Source of the DNA: Lasioglossum baleicum
Taxonomy: Eukaryota; Arthropoda; Insecta; Hymenoptera; Halictidae
Length of the DNA: 64,000 nt
Assembly: GCF_051020765.1 (NCBI RefSeq)
Contig: NC_134941.1
Location: 11,160,001-11,224,000 of the forward strand
Direction of reading: 5' to 3'
Position 1 is the stretch's first letter, and each line of letters starts with the position of its first letter. The notes under the pieces are model-generated. The model was not told where the DNA came from, did not search any database, and worked only from the letters and a program-made list of their open reading frames with translations. The position numbers and the translations under genes were made by a program. Of this stretch, positions 25,301 through 36,543 are shown in pieces.

Positions 25301-28300
25301 CGAACCGGCGAGAAAAAGAAGAAAAAAGAGGAGGAAGAGGAGAAACCGCTTCGAGTATTTCGGAGCATCTCCGCCTCACCGATGAATCCCTTCTTCGCGA
25401 GCTCCAACGTGAATCTTCTAGTGATCTTCTCGAGCTCGTGTTCGGAGTACAATTTTGGATTAATCTTGATGCCGGCTTTGGCGCCACCGAAGGGGACGTC
25501 CACACAGGCGCATTTGAACGTCATCAGGGCGGACAGAGCTTTCACCTCGTCTCGGGAGACGTCCATCGAGAAACGGATACCTGAAAAGAACGGATGCAAA
25601 CAACAGGCTGTAATATTTTCGATAGAATCTTGGCAAGCCACCGGTCCCACGATCAGTGCTAAATATAGCTACGCGCGAATAACAAGAGGAATGCGCGCAG
25701 CACAAACGATACCGTGCTTTTTTCTTGCGAGAGAATACAATCGATAACTAACGTAGCTCTTTTGTCGAGCAGAGTTCACTCTCTCTCTCTCTCTCCGTTC
25801 CTCTTCGAGGCGTGATCATTTTTACGATCGGTCGATCGCACGGTGTCACGAGGTATGTACATATTACTGGTCGTAATAATCTCGCAATCCCGTCGTCGGC
25901 TATCGAGAGGAATACCGAGCGGTGCGGCGCGGCGTGGCGGAAAAGGGTTTCGCGAAACAGCGCTATCTAAAATTAGCTTACGGTTTCGTCGACGACCAAT
26001 TACGCAATAATTCGGCTTCGTCGACAGTCGCCGACGCTTTCTCGAGGATCCCGAAATTAATTTCGTGAACCAAGGTCGCGCGATTGCGATCGCGATCGGA
26101 TACGAGAGTTTTGTATCACTCGCGATCAATGCGATATCGAAATCTTCTTCGGATACGGCTCCAATAAGAAGACAATCGATTTTTCATAGCTTCGGTTAAC
26201 CCTTGCCGTATTTTAACGAGGCACGCTCGTCGTGAAGATTTGAAACAAAGTCTAACAAATATGAATTTCTTTTTAAATGAAAGAAAATATTTGATTCGTT
26301 TGTAATCGATATTTAAGATTCTATCAATTTTCTTTTATCTCCTACGGCTTTTTTCGCGACAAGGACGTTTTAATTACTGGAACTGTAAAGAGAATCATAC
26401 GGCAAGAGGTTAACGGCGGCATGTGCCAAGCCATGCCATCATCTAGCAATCGTGTTAATGGTTGTCTGTTGATTCGCGACAAGCGACAGGTTTATTTTTA
26501 TTATATCGGAAACGAACGACCGTCGACGCTCGGTGTAAATCGGTCAGCGGCGTAAGCAGGCGTAAACGAACGATATAACACCACGCACGCACGCGTTATC
26601 GTTCGAAAATAGTCACGCGACGACGGCTAGTCAGGGTCTCGCGCATTCGAACGACCTCGTTAATGACTTTGGCAAATAACAGCTGGAAGATAAGCCGAGT
26701 ATTTGGGCGGGGTCTCGTTTTTTTTCGATCTGTCGCGTCGCTCGGCGAACGTGGAATTTCGAGCACTCATGGGGGTACACAGCCGTTCCCGGCAGCGATA
26801 ACAAATCATTACATCGTGCAACAAGATAGGCGAGAGCTACTTTTATGATTCGCTGTTGAGGAGTGATCCCCGTCGACTTTTCAGTAGCGATCACAATTTT
26901 TATATAGAATACAGTCGTTTCTTTGGAGATTGTTATTTAGTTTTGTTATTATTCGTTTCCCGCGAAAAGTCGAGTACCAAATAAGTTTCGTTACAACTAG
27001 ATTGCGCATCTCTATGGAAAATAAAAATGTGCTCTATTCAATTTTGTCATAAATTACAGTTACAACCACCGCGACGAACAACGGGTTCGTTAAAGGGGTA
27101 GACTCGTTTCCAGGATTTTTTATCCACGATATTTCCTGCTTTCGAAAACACTCTTCCTGAAGGTACAGAAGTGGCCACTATACAAAGATATTCACGTGCA
27201 ATTTTTCATCAAATGGGATACAAAAGGGCAGCATAATTGATTTTGAAAGTAAAAGAAAATAATGATGACAAAAATCAGAGAATTTCTGGTACGATATTCA
27301 CAAAAGATGTTCATCTTTCACCTAGCGCTTTTGACTACCGAAAACCCGTATCTTTGCATTACCTTAGAAAATTCTAGAAACGGGACTATCCCCTTAAGTA
27401 CTTAGATGTTATCGGAATTTCGCAAACGACCGGGACCGTGCGGTACAGGTAGCATTCGTCGCGGATCGATCGCGGTCTCGGGCGCGTTAGATAAGAAAAT
27501 CGGTGATTCGTCGCGTCGGGTCGCGGCTCGGGTCATTGACCCGAAGGCATCGTGACATTGGCACGAGATACCGGCGATTGCCAGAACTCTCGAATTAAAA
27601 TGCGAATCAGCGGTTGGTTAGCTAACGTTTGGCAGGTCGGACGAAGAAAAAGGTAGACAGCTTGGCATCGGACCGCGTCACTCTCCTCGATGCTCTCATG
27701 CTCGTTGCAATTATATTCTAACTATAGAGCGAAATATTCCGATATCTCCGTATGCGTCATCCTCAGCGAAGGCTCGCCGATGATGCTCTCGTGATCCCGA
27801 AGCCGTTCGTTTTTCACGCGGATCGCCCGAAGATAAATACGTTAGATAAAGAGGATTACGGTGCAACCGATGCGACGAGACATGTGACCGCACCTGCCTG
27901 TCCTGGTCGTAAAACACCGGTAAACAAGATAATTATAATAGCTAATCGATGAGTAACCGCCGCGGGCAACGATCATCGAAGCGGAATCTGTTTACATATT
28001 TGGCTCGCGAGACAACTCCTGCGGCTCGCGATCGTGCGATCATCTCTTTGCTAATCACGAGCTCGTACAAATTTACACCAAGGAGATAACGATTAGGACG
28101 GACGGGCGAACGGACGTCCGCAACATTCCCAGCGACCAGTTTTGCCAATTCAAAAATTCCGACGCGACCAATTAAAAGCGCGGCTTAATCGGTGTAATAC
28201 TATCGCCGTGGGCAGCGTTCCTCCGAAATGCAGACCAACCGTGAACGTTCGCGCGTTATCGTCAAGAGAAACGCGCTAATTGTAACACAACGATACAGCA

Positions 28301-30453
28301 CCCTAACGTTATCGTTTCTCTGGAACTTGCATCCCAAAAGAAGGTCACAAGCGACCCGCATACGAATCATTGTTAACCCTTCGCAATCAGAGCTTTTTAA
28401 CTCGAAAATTAAACATTTCTTCTGACCTGAAATCATTCCATTCTACATGATTTTCTTCATCGTATGGACATGTAACTGATGTAATACCTCATACAATACT
28501 TAAATGTTTAGTAGACTGCGGATCTTTATGCAAAATAAAAAATGTTCGTATCGATTGCAGGACACAGGAGCCAAATAAAAATTGAATTCTTCGTTTAACT
28601 ATCCTATTAAGCTGAAACTAATACATTGATGTCCTTAAATATTTTTAACATGTCTACTGCGTTAAAACATGCGTGCTCATTTTTGTCATAAATACATAAA
28701 GTTCGCAGTCTATTATACAGTCAATATTTTGAACAATGGTGCAGCACTTTTTCACGGGCAGAACTTTTTCTGAGTCGCCACTCGAGTGCCAAGGGTGAAA
28801 TGAGTTAAACACATCATTTTTCCGCTACATATTTCTATAATCGTCGCGTTGGCGCGATCGCGAACGCGATAATGGAGCGGAAACTAATTAGCAAATGGGT
28901 CAGACGCAATTCTCTAAGGAAAATTGAATCGAAAGATTAATGAGCAAATGAACAGTGAAAGACCAGTCGATTCGTGTTTATTACGTCACAGTGTTCGTGA
29001 CGTATTCGAATCTTCACCGCGTTCGTTTTATTCGCCTCGAGTCACGTGCTGGATAGTGTTTGTAGTGTACAGCTCTCGTAAATAAGTAATCGCGAATTAT
29101 TCGTTGAGAGAATTTGGCGGGCGTTGTGTACACGCTTCCCCTAATCTGCTCCTCCGGAAATGAGGTTAAAACCGCGTCGTATACCATCCGCCTGAAGCCG
29201 TAAAATCGTCGTAAGCGTGACGAGTATAATCGCGTACACCTCGACGTACAAGAATACTTAGAAGTAATCATAGAGACGGAGCTCGATCCGGAGCATATTC
29301 GCAAGGAAAAATGTTCTTTTTCCGAGTCCTGCACGAATTCGCTGCGGTTAGGTTTTCAGAGGTTCCGTGCGCAGAGTGTCTCGATGCCGTCATCGATGAC
29401 GTAATTGAAATGCGCTCGACGATTTCGTATTCAAACGAATCTGGCGAGCATCCGTGGAAGAAAACAAAGAAATTCTAGCAGAGCACGATCCGTTTCGGCG
29501 CGCTCCGTTTAATTCAACGAAGGGGAGAACGTGAACCTGAAACACGTACTCGTGTTAATCGATAGATGAATCGTTAGCGGTCGAACTGATCGGAGAACAC
29601 GATGTGGAACGCGGGTATACGCTGATCGAGAACAACAGTCGGTATGCGATGACTATACTGCGGATTTTATGCATTTATGACAAAAATGGGCACGTATTAA
29701 TTTCAGCTGAACCCTTACGTAGTCAACCAAAATGTATAGATTATTTAAAACCTTTCTGTATTTGACATGTTTGCACAAATTCTCATTATAAGACTACAAA
29801 TGAATATATTAGCGAGTAAAGAATGAACATTCAGAGAAATTTTGTAATATTTTTAGAGGAACATTAACAAATTGTTGAAAGGAACACAGTAAATGTACTA
29901 CACAAGGGTTAACATGACAATTAAAAGAAGAAAGAAATTTGTATTTGGCTCCTATATCTTGCAATCGATGAAAACATTTTTGATTTTGCATACAGATCCG
30001 CAGTCTAGTGATGACTTTACCTCCTTTGCAAGGTATTCTGTGAGTGGAATGCTGAGCACGGTAGCCAGTTATCATCTCGTAGTCGCCGGAGTCGCGTCTC
30101 AGAGGGAACACGGTCTCGAGGATGTGATCACATGGCTCCATCAGCATCAGAATACCCTTCACTTTTTTCTTCCTCTCCTCGACGGTCACCCTGGAACGTT
30201 TGCCGATGTCTTCGACCAATTTGTCCTCAACGATCTGACAAGCACGGTGGAAGAAGTATTCGACCATGTCGAAAAACTTTGGGTTAGCATCCGTCGGGAT
30301 ATCCTTGAGACGGTCCGGAATCTGATGGTCGGCGTAACCGCGTACTTGGAACGCCGGCACAGCGCGTATCAGCGTGTTGTGAATAATTTCATTGTTCGCC
30401 GGCGCCTGTTTCAACGCGATCGACGGCCTCGCTAATCTTCTTACGTGAAACAT
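22305..30453 (-). CDS. Gdh: Glutamate dehydrogenase, mitochondrial
   Basis: The enzyme oxidatively deaminates glutamate to 2-oxoglutarate with NAD(P) in the mitochondrial matrix. Eight exons, complement(22305..22421, 22499..22653, 23267..23477, 23547..23702, 23785..23942, 24311..24544, 25380..25580, 30021..30453), give 1665 bp and 554 residues. This is the usual length for animal GDH (558 in human). The N-terminus MFHVRRLARPSIALK is a basic mitochondrial presequence. CVDVPFGGAKAGIKINPK places the catalytic lysine at about residue 179. PAPDMGTGEREMSWI and NAHACVTGKP follow, then the NAD-fold motif QGFGNVGLHS, AEAANGPTTPAADKIL, the regulatory antenna region after VSFFEWLKNLNHVSYGRL, and the C-terminal KFNLGLDLRTAAYVNSIEKI. 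The intron after GIDPK uses a GC donor (AAG|GCAAGT). Intron 1 is 4.4 kb. An intron copy of family 1 lies at 24590-24890. Confidence 0.97.
22709..23077. repeat. TTAA palindromic MITE, family 1 (copy b, left end truncated)
   Basis: This is in a Gdh intron. It has both GCGCTAGATAAAAGATCAAT and its inverse ATTGATCTTTAATCCAGCGC, and the right end CGAGTCTACCCC. AATTTGCATTATTCGAC is repeated in its centre. Confidence 0.7.
24590..24890. repeat. TTAA palindromic MITE, family 1 (copy c)
   Basis: A Gdh intron carries the inverted arms GCGCTAGATAAAAGATCAAT and TTAATCTTTTATCTAGCGC around a shortened centre. The outermost ends are degraded. Confidence 0.65.
27090..27397. repeat. TTAA element, family 1 with a different core (copy d)
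   Basis: The ends TTAAAGGGGTAGACTCG and CTATCCCCTTAA match family 1. The right inner arm (CTAGCGCTTTTGACTACCG) is shared, but the left arm and centre are replaced by other sequence, including a hAT transposase fragment on the minus strand. It lies in Gdh intron 1. Confidence 0.7.
27117..27200 (-). pseudogene. hAT transposase C-terminal fragment inside the TTAA element
   Basis: The minus strand reads AREYLCIVATSVPSGRVFSK followed by AGNIVDKK. This is the hAT dimerisation-domain signature (ATSVPSERVFSKAG in ZBED-like transposases) with one Gly replacing the usual Glu. Stops occur just upstream, so it is a relic. Confidence 0.7.
28373..28800. repeat. TTAA element, family 4, with nested family 3 MITE
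   Basis: It begins TTAACCCTTCGCAATCAGAG and ends GAGTCGCCACTCGAGTGCC-AAGGGTGAA. A family 3 MITE (28512-28712, TAGACTGCGGATCTTTATGC to TTCGCAGTCTA) is inserted in the middle. It lies in Gdh intron 1. Confidence 0.65.
29653..30007. repeat. TA-flanked MITE, family 3, interrupted by a family 2 MITE
   Basis: The outer ends are TACTGCGGATTTTATGCA and GATCCGCAGTCTA. The inner element at 29708-29912 ends in TACACAAGGGTTAA. The outer element stops 11 bp before the Gdh exon 1 splice donor (reading forward). Confidence 0.75.
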
Positions 30454-31796
30454 TTTATCCGTCCGTCGTTCGATCCCCTGGACGTCCACCGAGAGCTCAG
30501 GCTTCCTCCGTAGACTGAAACACCACGACTGTGAGACTCTCACTGACTCTCACTCGACTCGCACACTCGCACTCTGAAGTAATTGTCTGTCTGTTCTGTT
30601 CCTCCGCTCCAACTCCAACTGACTCCAACTACTCCAACCGCTCGTTCTCTTTCTCTCTTCCTCGATCTCGTCTCCCTCAGTCTCCCTCTTACTCGCGATC
30701 CTGCCGTTGCCCACCACCCACCACCACCGTCGCTATAACGTCGAAACAACCTTGCTGCCGTTCCGATACTTTCCGGTCACCACTCTTCCGTTCCTCCACC
30801 ACCTTGCGCCTCGCCAGCTACGCCAATCGGTGCAGCTGACTGTGCAGCTGACTCCCAGATTCTCGCCAATCCGCGAAATTCTCTAGGGAACGGATCCTCT
30901 GGAATCCTCCAATGAGATTCCGCCAACGTTTCCCTAGGAAATCTACTTATCATCTGTTCGGCTTCGGAGTATCCTGTCTGCTTCGAACCAGTGGTGAGAT
31001 ATTGTGCAAGATTTCCCGCGCATGCGCGGCGATTGTAGTCTCAGTAAAGTAAAATTCTCGATAAAATGGGGTACCTTGAACACCCCGTAAAATATCGGTT
31101 CTTTCCCGCCAATGTAACTGCCCCAGGCCTCCACTACCTCGTCATTATAATATAGATACGTTACTGTTTTGGACGTGCATGCGCGACGATTTTAATCTCA
31201 GTAAAGTAAAATTCTCGATAAAATGGGGTACTTTGAACACCCCCTAAAATATCGGTACACATCACAAAAGTTGTGATTGTACTTTGCTTCGCATCTCGTA
31301 GATTATATTTGTCAAAATCAAAAATTTTTGTAATATTGAATACCCCACCACAAGCGAAAGTTGTCGTTACATATAACGGATGTTTATTGAACAAGCAAAG
31401 TTTTGATTGTCTCTTCGGCGATTGAAGTTAGCGATTCTTTCATTAATACGAGAAGGTTAGGATCCGAGAATGGAGAATTAAATCGCAATGCAATTAATTT
31501 GACTGTGTCTTATCTTATTTTATTTTTTTTTGTGTTAAATCGGGACTATGTTTCTAGGATTACAACACACCGACAGTGTGTTCACACAGTTTTTCGCATT
31601 GTTATCACCGAATCCGATAAGTTTGTCTCACATTATCAAGTCACAAGTGATGCCACTTTTATATCAGTATTTTCCAATAACTTCTACAAGCGTTATCAAA
31701 TAGTAACTATATAAGAAGAATTCGTCGTAATACAAAAATTCATGTGATATTGTCACTGTGACCGAAGAAGTTAGCCCATCGAGTTCTCTGAAAAAT
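30454..31796. promoter_or_regulatory. Shared upstream region of Gdh (-) and DIS3L2 (+)
   Basis: This 1.34-kb gap between divergent genes includes a CT/CA-rich tract beside Gdh (30520-30840), a perfect palindrome GCGCATGCGC at 31018-31027 that fits the NRF1 site consensus, and an approximately 80-bp direct duplication (31020-31099 and 31180-31256). Use of the NRF1-like site is inference. Confidence 0.45.
31020..31256. repeat. Direct duplication of about 80 bp (two copies, about 80 bp spacer)
   Basis: Copies at 31020-31099 and 31180-31256 share CATGCGCG.CGATT, CTCAGTAAAGTAAAATTCTC, GATAAAATGGGGTAC and TAAAATATCGGT with few mismatches. Confidence 0.85.
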
Positions 31797-34700
31797 ATGT
31801 CTCGGACAAGGAGTATTCTTGAAAATCTTGCATATAAAAAGGATCCAACGGCACATTGCTTGAAAACAGCCAACGAGAATAATGGACAAAGAACGAAATG
31901 TTCTGAAAAAGTGGAAGCTAACGGTACAGAAACTGAAGAAATATGTTCCGATATTTGTTTTCCAGACGAGCTCCAAAATGATCCCAAACAGGTAAAATAG
32001 TAAATTAATTTGCTGAAACTATTATAGTTCTTTTTATATATACAGGGTGAAGCACTTGAGACTTACACCGAGAATATCTCCATTGTTTTTAATAATACAA
32101 GAAAATGTTTCAGGAGGAAAATGTTTGGTTCGGTGGGGCAATTATTGTGACGGAGAAGTTTTTTCTCTCTATGTCATATTTACCAATATTTCAAGGTCAT
32201 CGTTGGTTTTTTAATTCTGATTATTACCACGTATTTTGATTAGTGTAACATTATAGCTAATGAAAAGACAAATTCAACCATGTATCTTCAAATGACCTTC
32301 GAAGGAGTTATTCCTCAAAAAGCAAAAATTAACGTACAAAGACCTGGTTCATACTTTTCTTTGTATTACCAAAAACAATGGAGATATTTTCAGCGTAAGC
32401 CTTAGGTGTCTCAGCCTGTTTATATATTAACGTTTAAATATTAGATTTTACAGAAACAACAGAAACCCCCTAAAGTAAAAAAGGAGAACAAGAAGAAATT
32501 AAAAGAACAAAGAAAATTTGATAGAATATTAAAAAATACCGAAGAAGAATTGGAAAAACTCAAAGTCGCAGATCACTTAATAACACTTAAAAAAGCAGAG
32601 AAAAAACGTAAATATCCACATCATATGCCCCTACAGCAAGTCGAAAAACTCTTAAAGGATCAGAATGTGGAATACGTGGAAGGGTATTTGCGCATTAATC
32701 CTAGATGCGCTAAATACGCATATTTACGACTGCCGAACGACGAGGCGGATTTGTTGATCGCCAGTGTATTAGAGAGAAATCGAGCATTAGGCGGAGATCG
32801 TGTTGTAGCACGTATAAATTCTCCGGCATTGTGGAAATTTAAAAATACACGAAAGACGGGCGTTATTGTTTGCATATTAGAGAAAAGACATCCGAGAGTA
32901 GCGGTGGGATGTTTGAAATACGAAAAACAAGCTTTCTATTTGTATCCTAGAGATAAACACATGCCGATACTTAAAATAAATAAAGAGCATGATCCGTTGA
33001 TAAAAGTCGCTGCTGCAGCGGGAAAAAATGTGTTATTTCAAGCTGAGATTACTGACTGGAGAAAACTCAGCTATTCGAAGGGGTACGATTGCGATTTGGA
33101 ATATTCAAAGTATCAAATAGTAAACGTGATTAATAATATTTTACGTTGGCCGCAGGAGACTTTTAAAAATGATTGGAACAGCAGGTGAAATGTCTACGGA
33201 ATCGAGTGCGATATTGCTTGAACATAATTTAGATGTAACACCTTATGACGAAGATGCGACGAAAGATCTTCCAAACAAAGACTATCTTTTAACAGATGAA
33301 GATACGAAGAATCGGGAAGACTGGAGAAACGAATGCATGTTCACTATCGATCCCGAGGGTGCCGTCGATTTAGACGATGCAGTTTCCTGTAAACTCTTAG
33401 AAAATGGAAATTACGAAGTAACGTTCTTGTTATTTAAAATGATTTCTTATATAATTATTTGAGCACATGCTTAGCTGCTGTTCTATGCTTTCCCTATTAT
33501 AGATTGGTGTACATATAGCTGACGTTACTCACTATTTAGAGTTTTTATCTCCGTTAGACGTACTAGTAGCGAAACGTGCAACAAGTATTTACATGACCGA
33601 TAACGTGTATCACATGTTACCGAAGCAGCTATGCAACGTATGTTCTCTAATGCCTGGTCAAGATAGATTAACTTTTTCTGTTATTTTCGAAATGACGCCA
33701 GAAGGAAAAGTCGAGAAATATCGTTTTGCTAAGACTGTAATAAATTCTTGTTGTAAAATGTCTTATAAACATGCTCAACAATTTATTGAAGATCCGGAAA
33801 ATAAAAGTTGGTCTGTCGACATGTTGAGTGTAAGCGGCAATTATAACATTAACGATCTATCTTCGAAAATAAACGTTCTACATCGTTTGGCTACTAAGAG
33901 ACGCGACGAGAGATTTGCGAACGGAGCTTTGCAGATAGATCAACCAAAATTACATGTCGAGCTTGATAAAACTACAGGTAAACCAACATCTTATTGGATA
34001 GAAGAGCAGAAAGAAAGTAATAGGTATTAATATTATTTTGTGAATCACAGCCGCACACTCGAACAGAGTTATTTCAATTAATGCGTACGTGTATATTATA
34101 TTTTAGGCTCATACAAGAGTTTATGTTGCTAACCAATATGACGGTTGCCAAGTTTTTGTATGAAAAAGCTCCCAAAACTGCTTTATTGCGCAATCATAAA
34201 AAACCTTCGACACTTGTCCTGACTAAAACGAAAGATACTCTAGAAAAGTTTGGAATTCATTTAGACATTGAAACCTCAGGATCGTTGAACACTAGCCTCA
34301 AACGTTACGGAGAAGAATTACAATCGGAAACTAGCGATTTCAAAGCTACAAGGATATATAGAATGATGGTTATCAACAGTCTTTGCACTAAAGCAATGAA
34401 TGTACGATTCGTCGTTACTTGTCAAATTATTCTCGTAACACGAATAACATACAAAGTTATTATTTTTTAGCGGGCAACTTACAACTGTGCGTCTAGTCTT
34501 GAAATTGAAGAGGACTTGAAGCATTACGCTTTGAACGTGTCTTACTACACGCATTTTACTTCTCCAATTAGACGATACTCCGATTGCGTGATACATCGAT
34601 TACTATATTCCATCATCAAAAATGAAGCAATGCCAGAAATGTGGTCAGAAAAAATGTGCTCGGAGTAAGTTCAATTGGAAATTAGAAACAACTATTAGAA

Positions 34701-35193
34701 CGTGCACTCACGTTGGATTTATCGTTTTAGAATAGCGATGAATTGCAATTTGAAAACTTGGTCCGCAAAACTGGCTCAGAAGCAAAGCAGCGAAATGTAC
34801 CTAGCTTACTTAGTAGATTTAGTTGGTTCTTTCGTTACCATGGCTGTTGTATACGACGTAAAGGAAACAAGCATAGACGTAATATTGTGTCAAATGGGTA
34901 TACTCCTAAGAATTTATTTCACGGACTTAAAACAAGTAGCGACCGTAAAATATTCTTCAGAATCTTCGGTCTCGACGATACGTATTTCGTGGAAAAAGCC
35001 TGTTCTTGTCCAGGTAATGAACCGCACAATGAAACTTCGTGACGCACAATAAAATTTCGGTATTAATACGTTCCATATGTTTTAGGAAATCAATATGTTC
35101 AGTTTAGTGTATTTAAAAATTGAGAAAGACCCTGCATTTTATCGATTAACAGGAACAATCGTTCCTGTCATTGATTCAAGAAAATCGGAATAG
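31797..35193 (+). CDS. DIS3L2: DIS3-like exonuclease 2
   Basis: This is a cytoplasmic exosome-independent 3'-5' exoribonuclease of the RNase II/R family that degrades uridylated RNAs. Eight exons (31797..31991, 32454..33082, 33156..33417, 33503..34023, 34107..34401, 34471..34664, 34731..35013, 35086..35193) give 2487 bp and 828 residues. A low-complexity Lys-rich N-terminus with no PIN domain is typical of DIS3L2. Cold-shock domains are around VEGYLRINPRCAKYAYL and the following 150 residues. The RNB catalytic motif TIDPEGAVDLDDA gives Asp at about 340, 346, 348 and 349. GVHIADVTHY, EEFMLLTNM-like QEFMLLTNMTVAKF and YTHFTSPIRRYSDCVIHRLL follow, then a C-terminal S1-like region. An apparent frame change near 33085-33155 is a 73-bp intron; removing it restores the LSYSKGRLLKMIGTAGEMS alignment to the family. 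ATG 31797 is the first in-frame ATG. Confidence 0.95.
32041..32420. repeat. Palindromic ACAGGGTG element in DIS3L2 intron 1
   Basis: It begins TACAGGGTGAAGCACTTGAG, and the GAATATCTCCATTGTTTTTA arm recurs inverted as AAAACAATGGAGATATTTTC near 32380. This is the same class as the element at 17722. Confidence 0.65.
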
Positions 35194-36543
35194 ATATATT
35201 CAAGAGGTAGGGGATTACGACATTCATACATTGAAACAGATACCTTTACTTATGTATACATTTTTAACGTATATGTGATATTTCGAATTGTATACAAATT
35301 TTATAATCACTAGATTTTAATTATTTTTTTACGATGTAACATTATATATTTGAAAGTTTTCTTTCTACACATGTGTACAAATAAACCAGATTTTTACAAG
35401 GATTTTCTTTATTTCGAGAATGTTTTAAAGTACATCGCAAAAATGTCTTTACATCTTTAATGATCATATAATTTTGTTAATTTGTGTAGGATTGGTATAC
35501 AAATAAATAGTTTTTACTTATATCTAACTTTGTACATAAAATTATGCATACCATATGTAAAACATATATTACGTGTGTGTATGTATACATATGTATATAT
35601 ATGTATATATATGTATACATGTATTTATATATATATACACGTATATGTATATATACATATATATCAGTTCATCGTATTCTGAATGTATATACGGTTTAAT
35701 TAACCCAAGCTCAATTTATTGACACTTATATTTTTATATAAAAAAAAATTCACATATTAAATTCAAAATATTTTATCATAAAGGAACATGTGTCGAAAAC
35801 ATAAATTGTGAAAAGTAAATATACTGTATTAACAATAACATGTTTCCATCTAAAATATAGAATTCAAATCGTTGTAATTTAACGTGAGTATTCAACGTCC
35901 AATGATAAATGGTAACTTAATTATTTAACTGACAAATGGTTTTCGCTAAGATTTTCAGGAAATATAGTTCTCTTTATTTCCATTCAATGTGTAGATATTT
36001 TCTGCTTAAGTCTTAATTTTTTTCTTCTTTCTTTACAATAAAATACGATTGCGTTAATGTTTGTCCAACAACTTTTCAATTAAAATGCAGCTATACTTTC
36101 ACGATATTCCTTGTCCGAAATTCTCTATTATCTAAGGAACAGAATACAGAATTTTCAATAAATTAAAACTTTGTACATTGTACCTCCAAGGGTCGAGAGA
36201 ACTTCATGTTCTACTTCAAACAAAACAGCAGTTTTATCAACAATGAACAGACGACGTTGAATTTCATGTTCCTTAAATCATATTCATTCGAAATCGCGCA
36301 TGTTTAACTTGTAACATCGAGATAATTTCTCTTGCAATGTACAAAATGATAAAACGGTACCTTAAACGATAATCGTTGGTATTCGAAAACGGTATCGTTT
36401 GCGCGTTAATAAATTACCGTAGCAAAAGATCCGATTGACAGAACCGAATATCTGTTGTATTTCCGCGCGAAAGAAAGTGTACTCGCTCGTAGAAGTTTTC
36501 ATCGATTTGATATCGCCATTGAAAAACGACTACGCTAGCAACT
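35194..36543. other. Convergent intergenic region, AT-rich, with ATGTATAC microsatellite
   Basis: This holds the 3' UTRs of DIS3L2 (+) and MARCHF6 (-). A TATGTATA/TATACATA simple repeat occupies about 35575-35665. No gene is seen. Confidence 0.55.

Noticed and set aside
24838..25747. Plus-strand open frames of 189-248 codons
   Set aside because: They run antisense to the Gdh exon at 25380-25580 and its GC-rich flank; the minus-strand exon is clear.
33083..33200. Apparent frameshift in DIS3L2
   Set aside because: Removing a 73-bp GT-AG intron (33083-33155) restores the frame and the family alignment, so there is no break.
35482..35682. Tyr/Ile/His-rich frame
   Set aside because: It is translation of the TATGTATA microsatellite.
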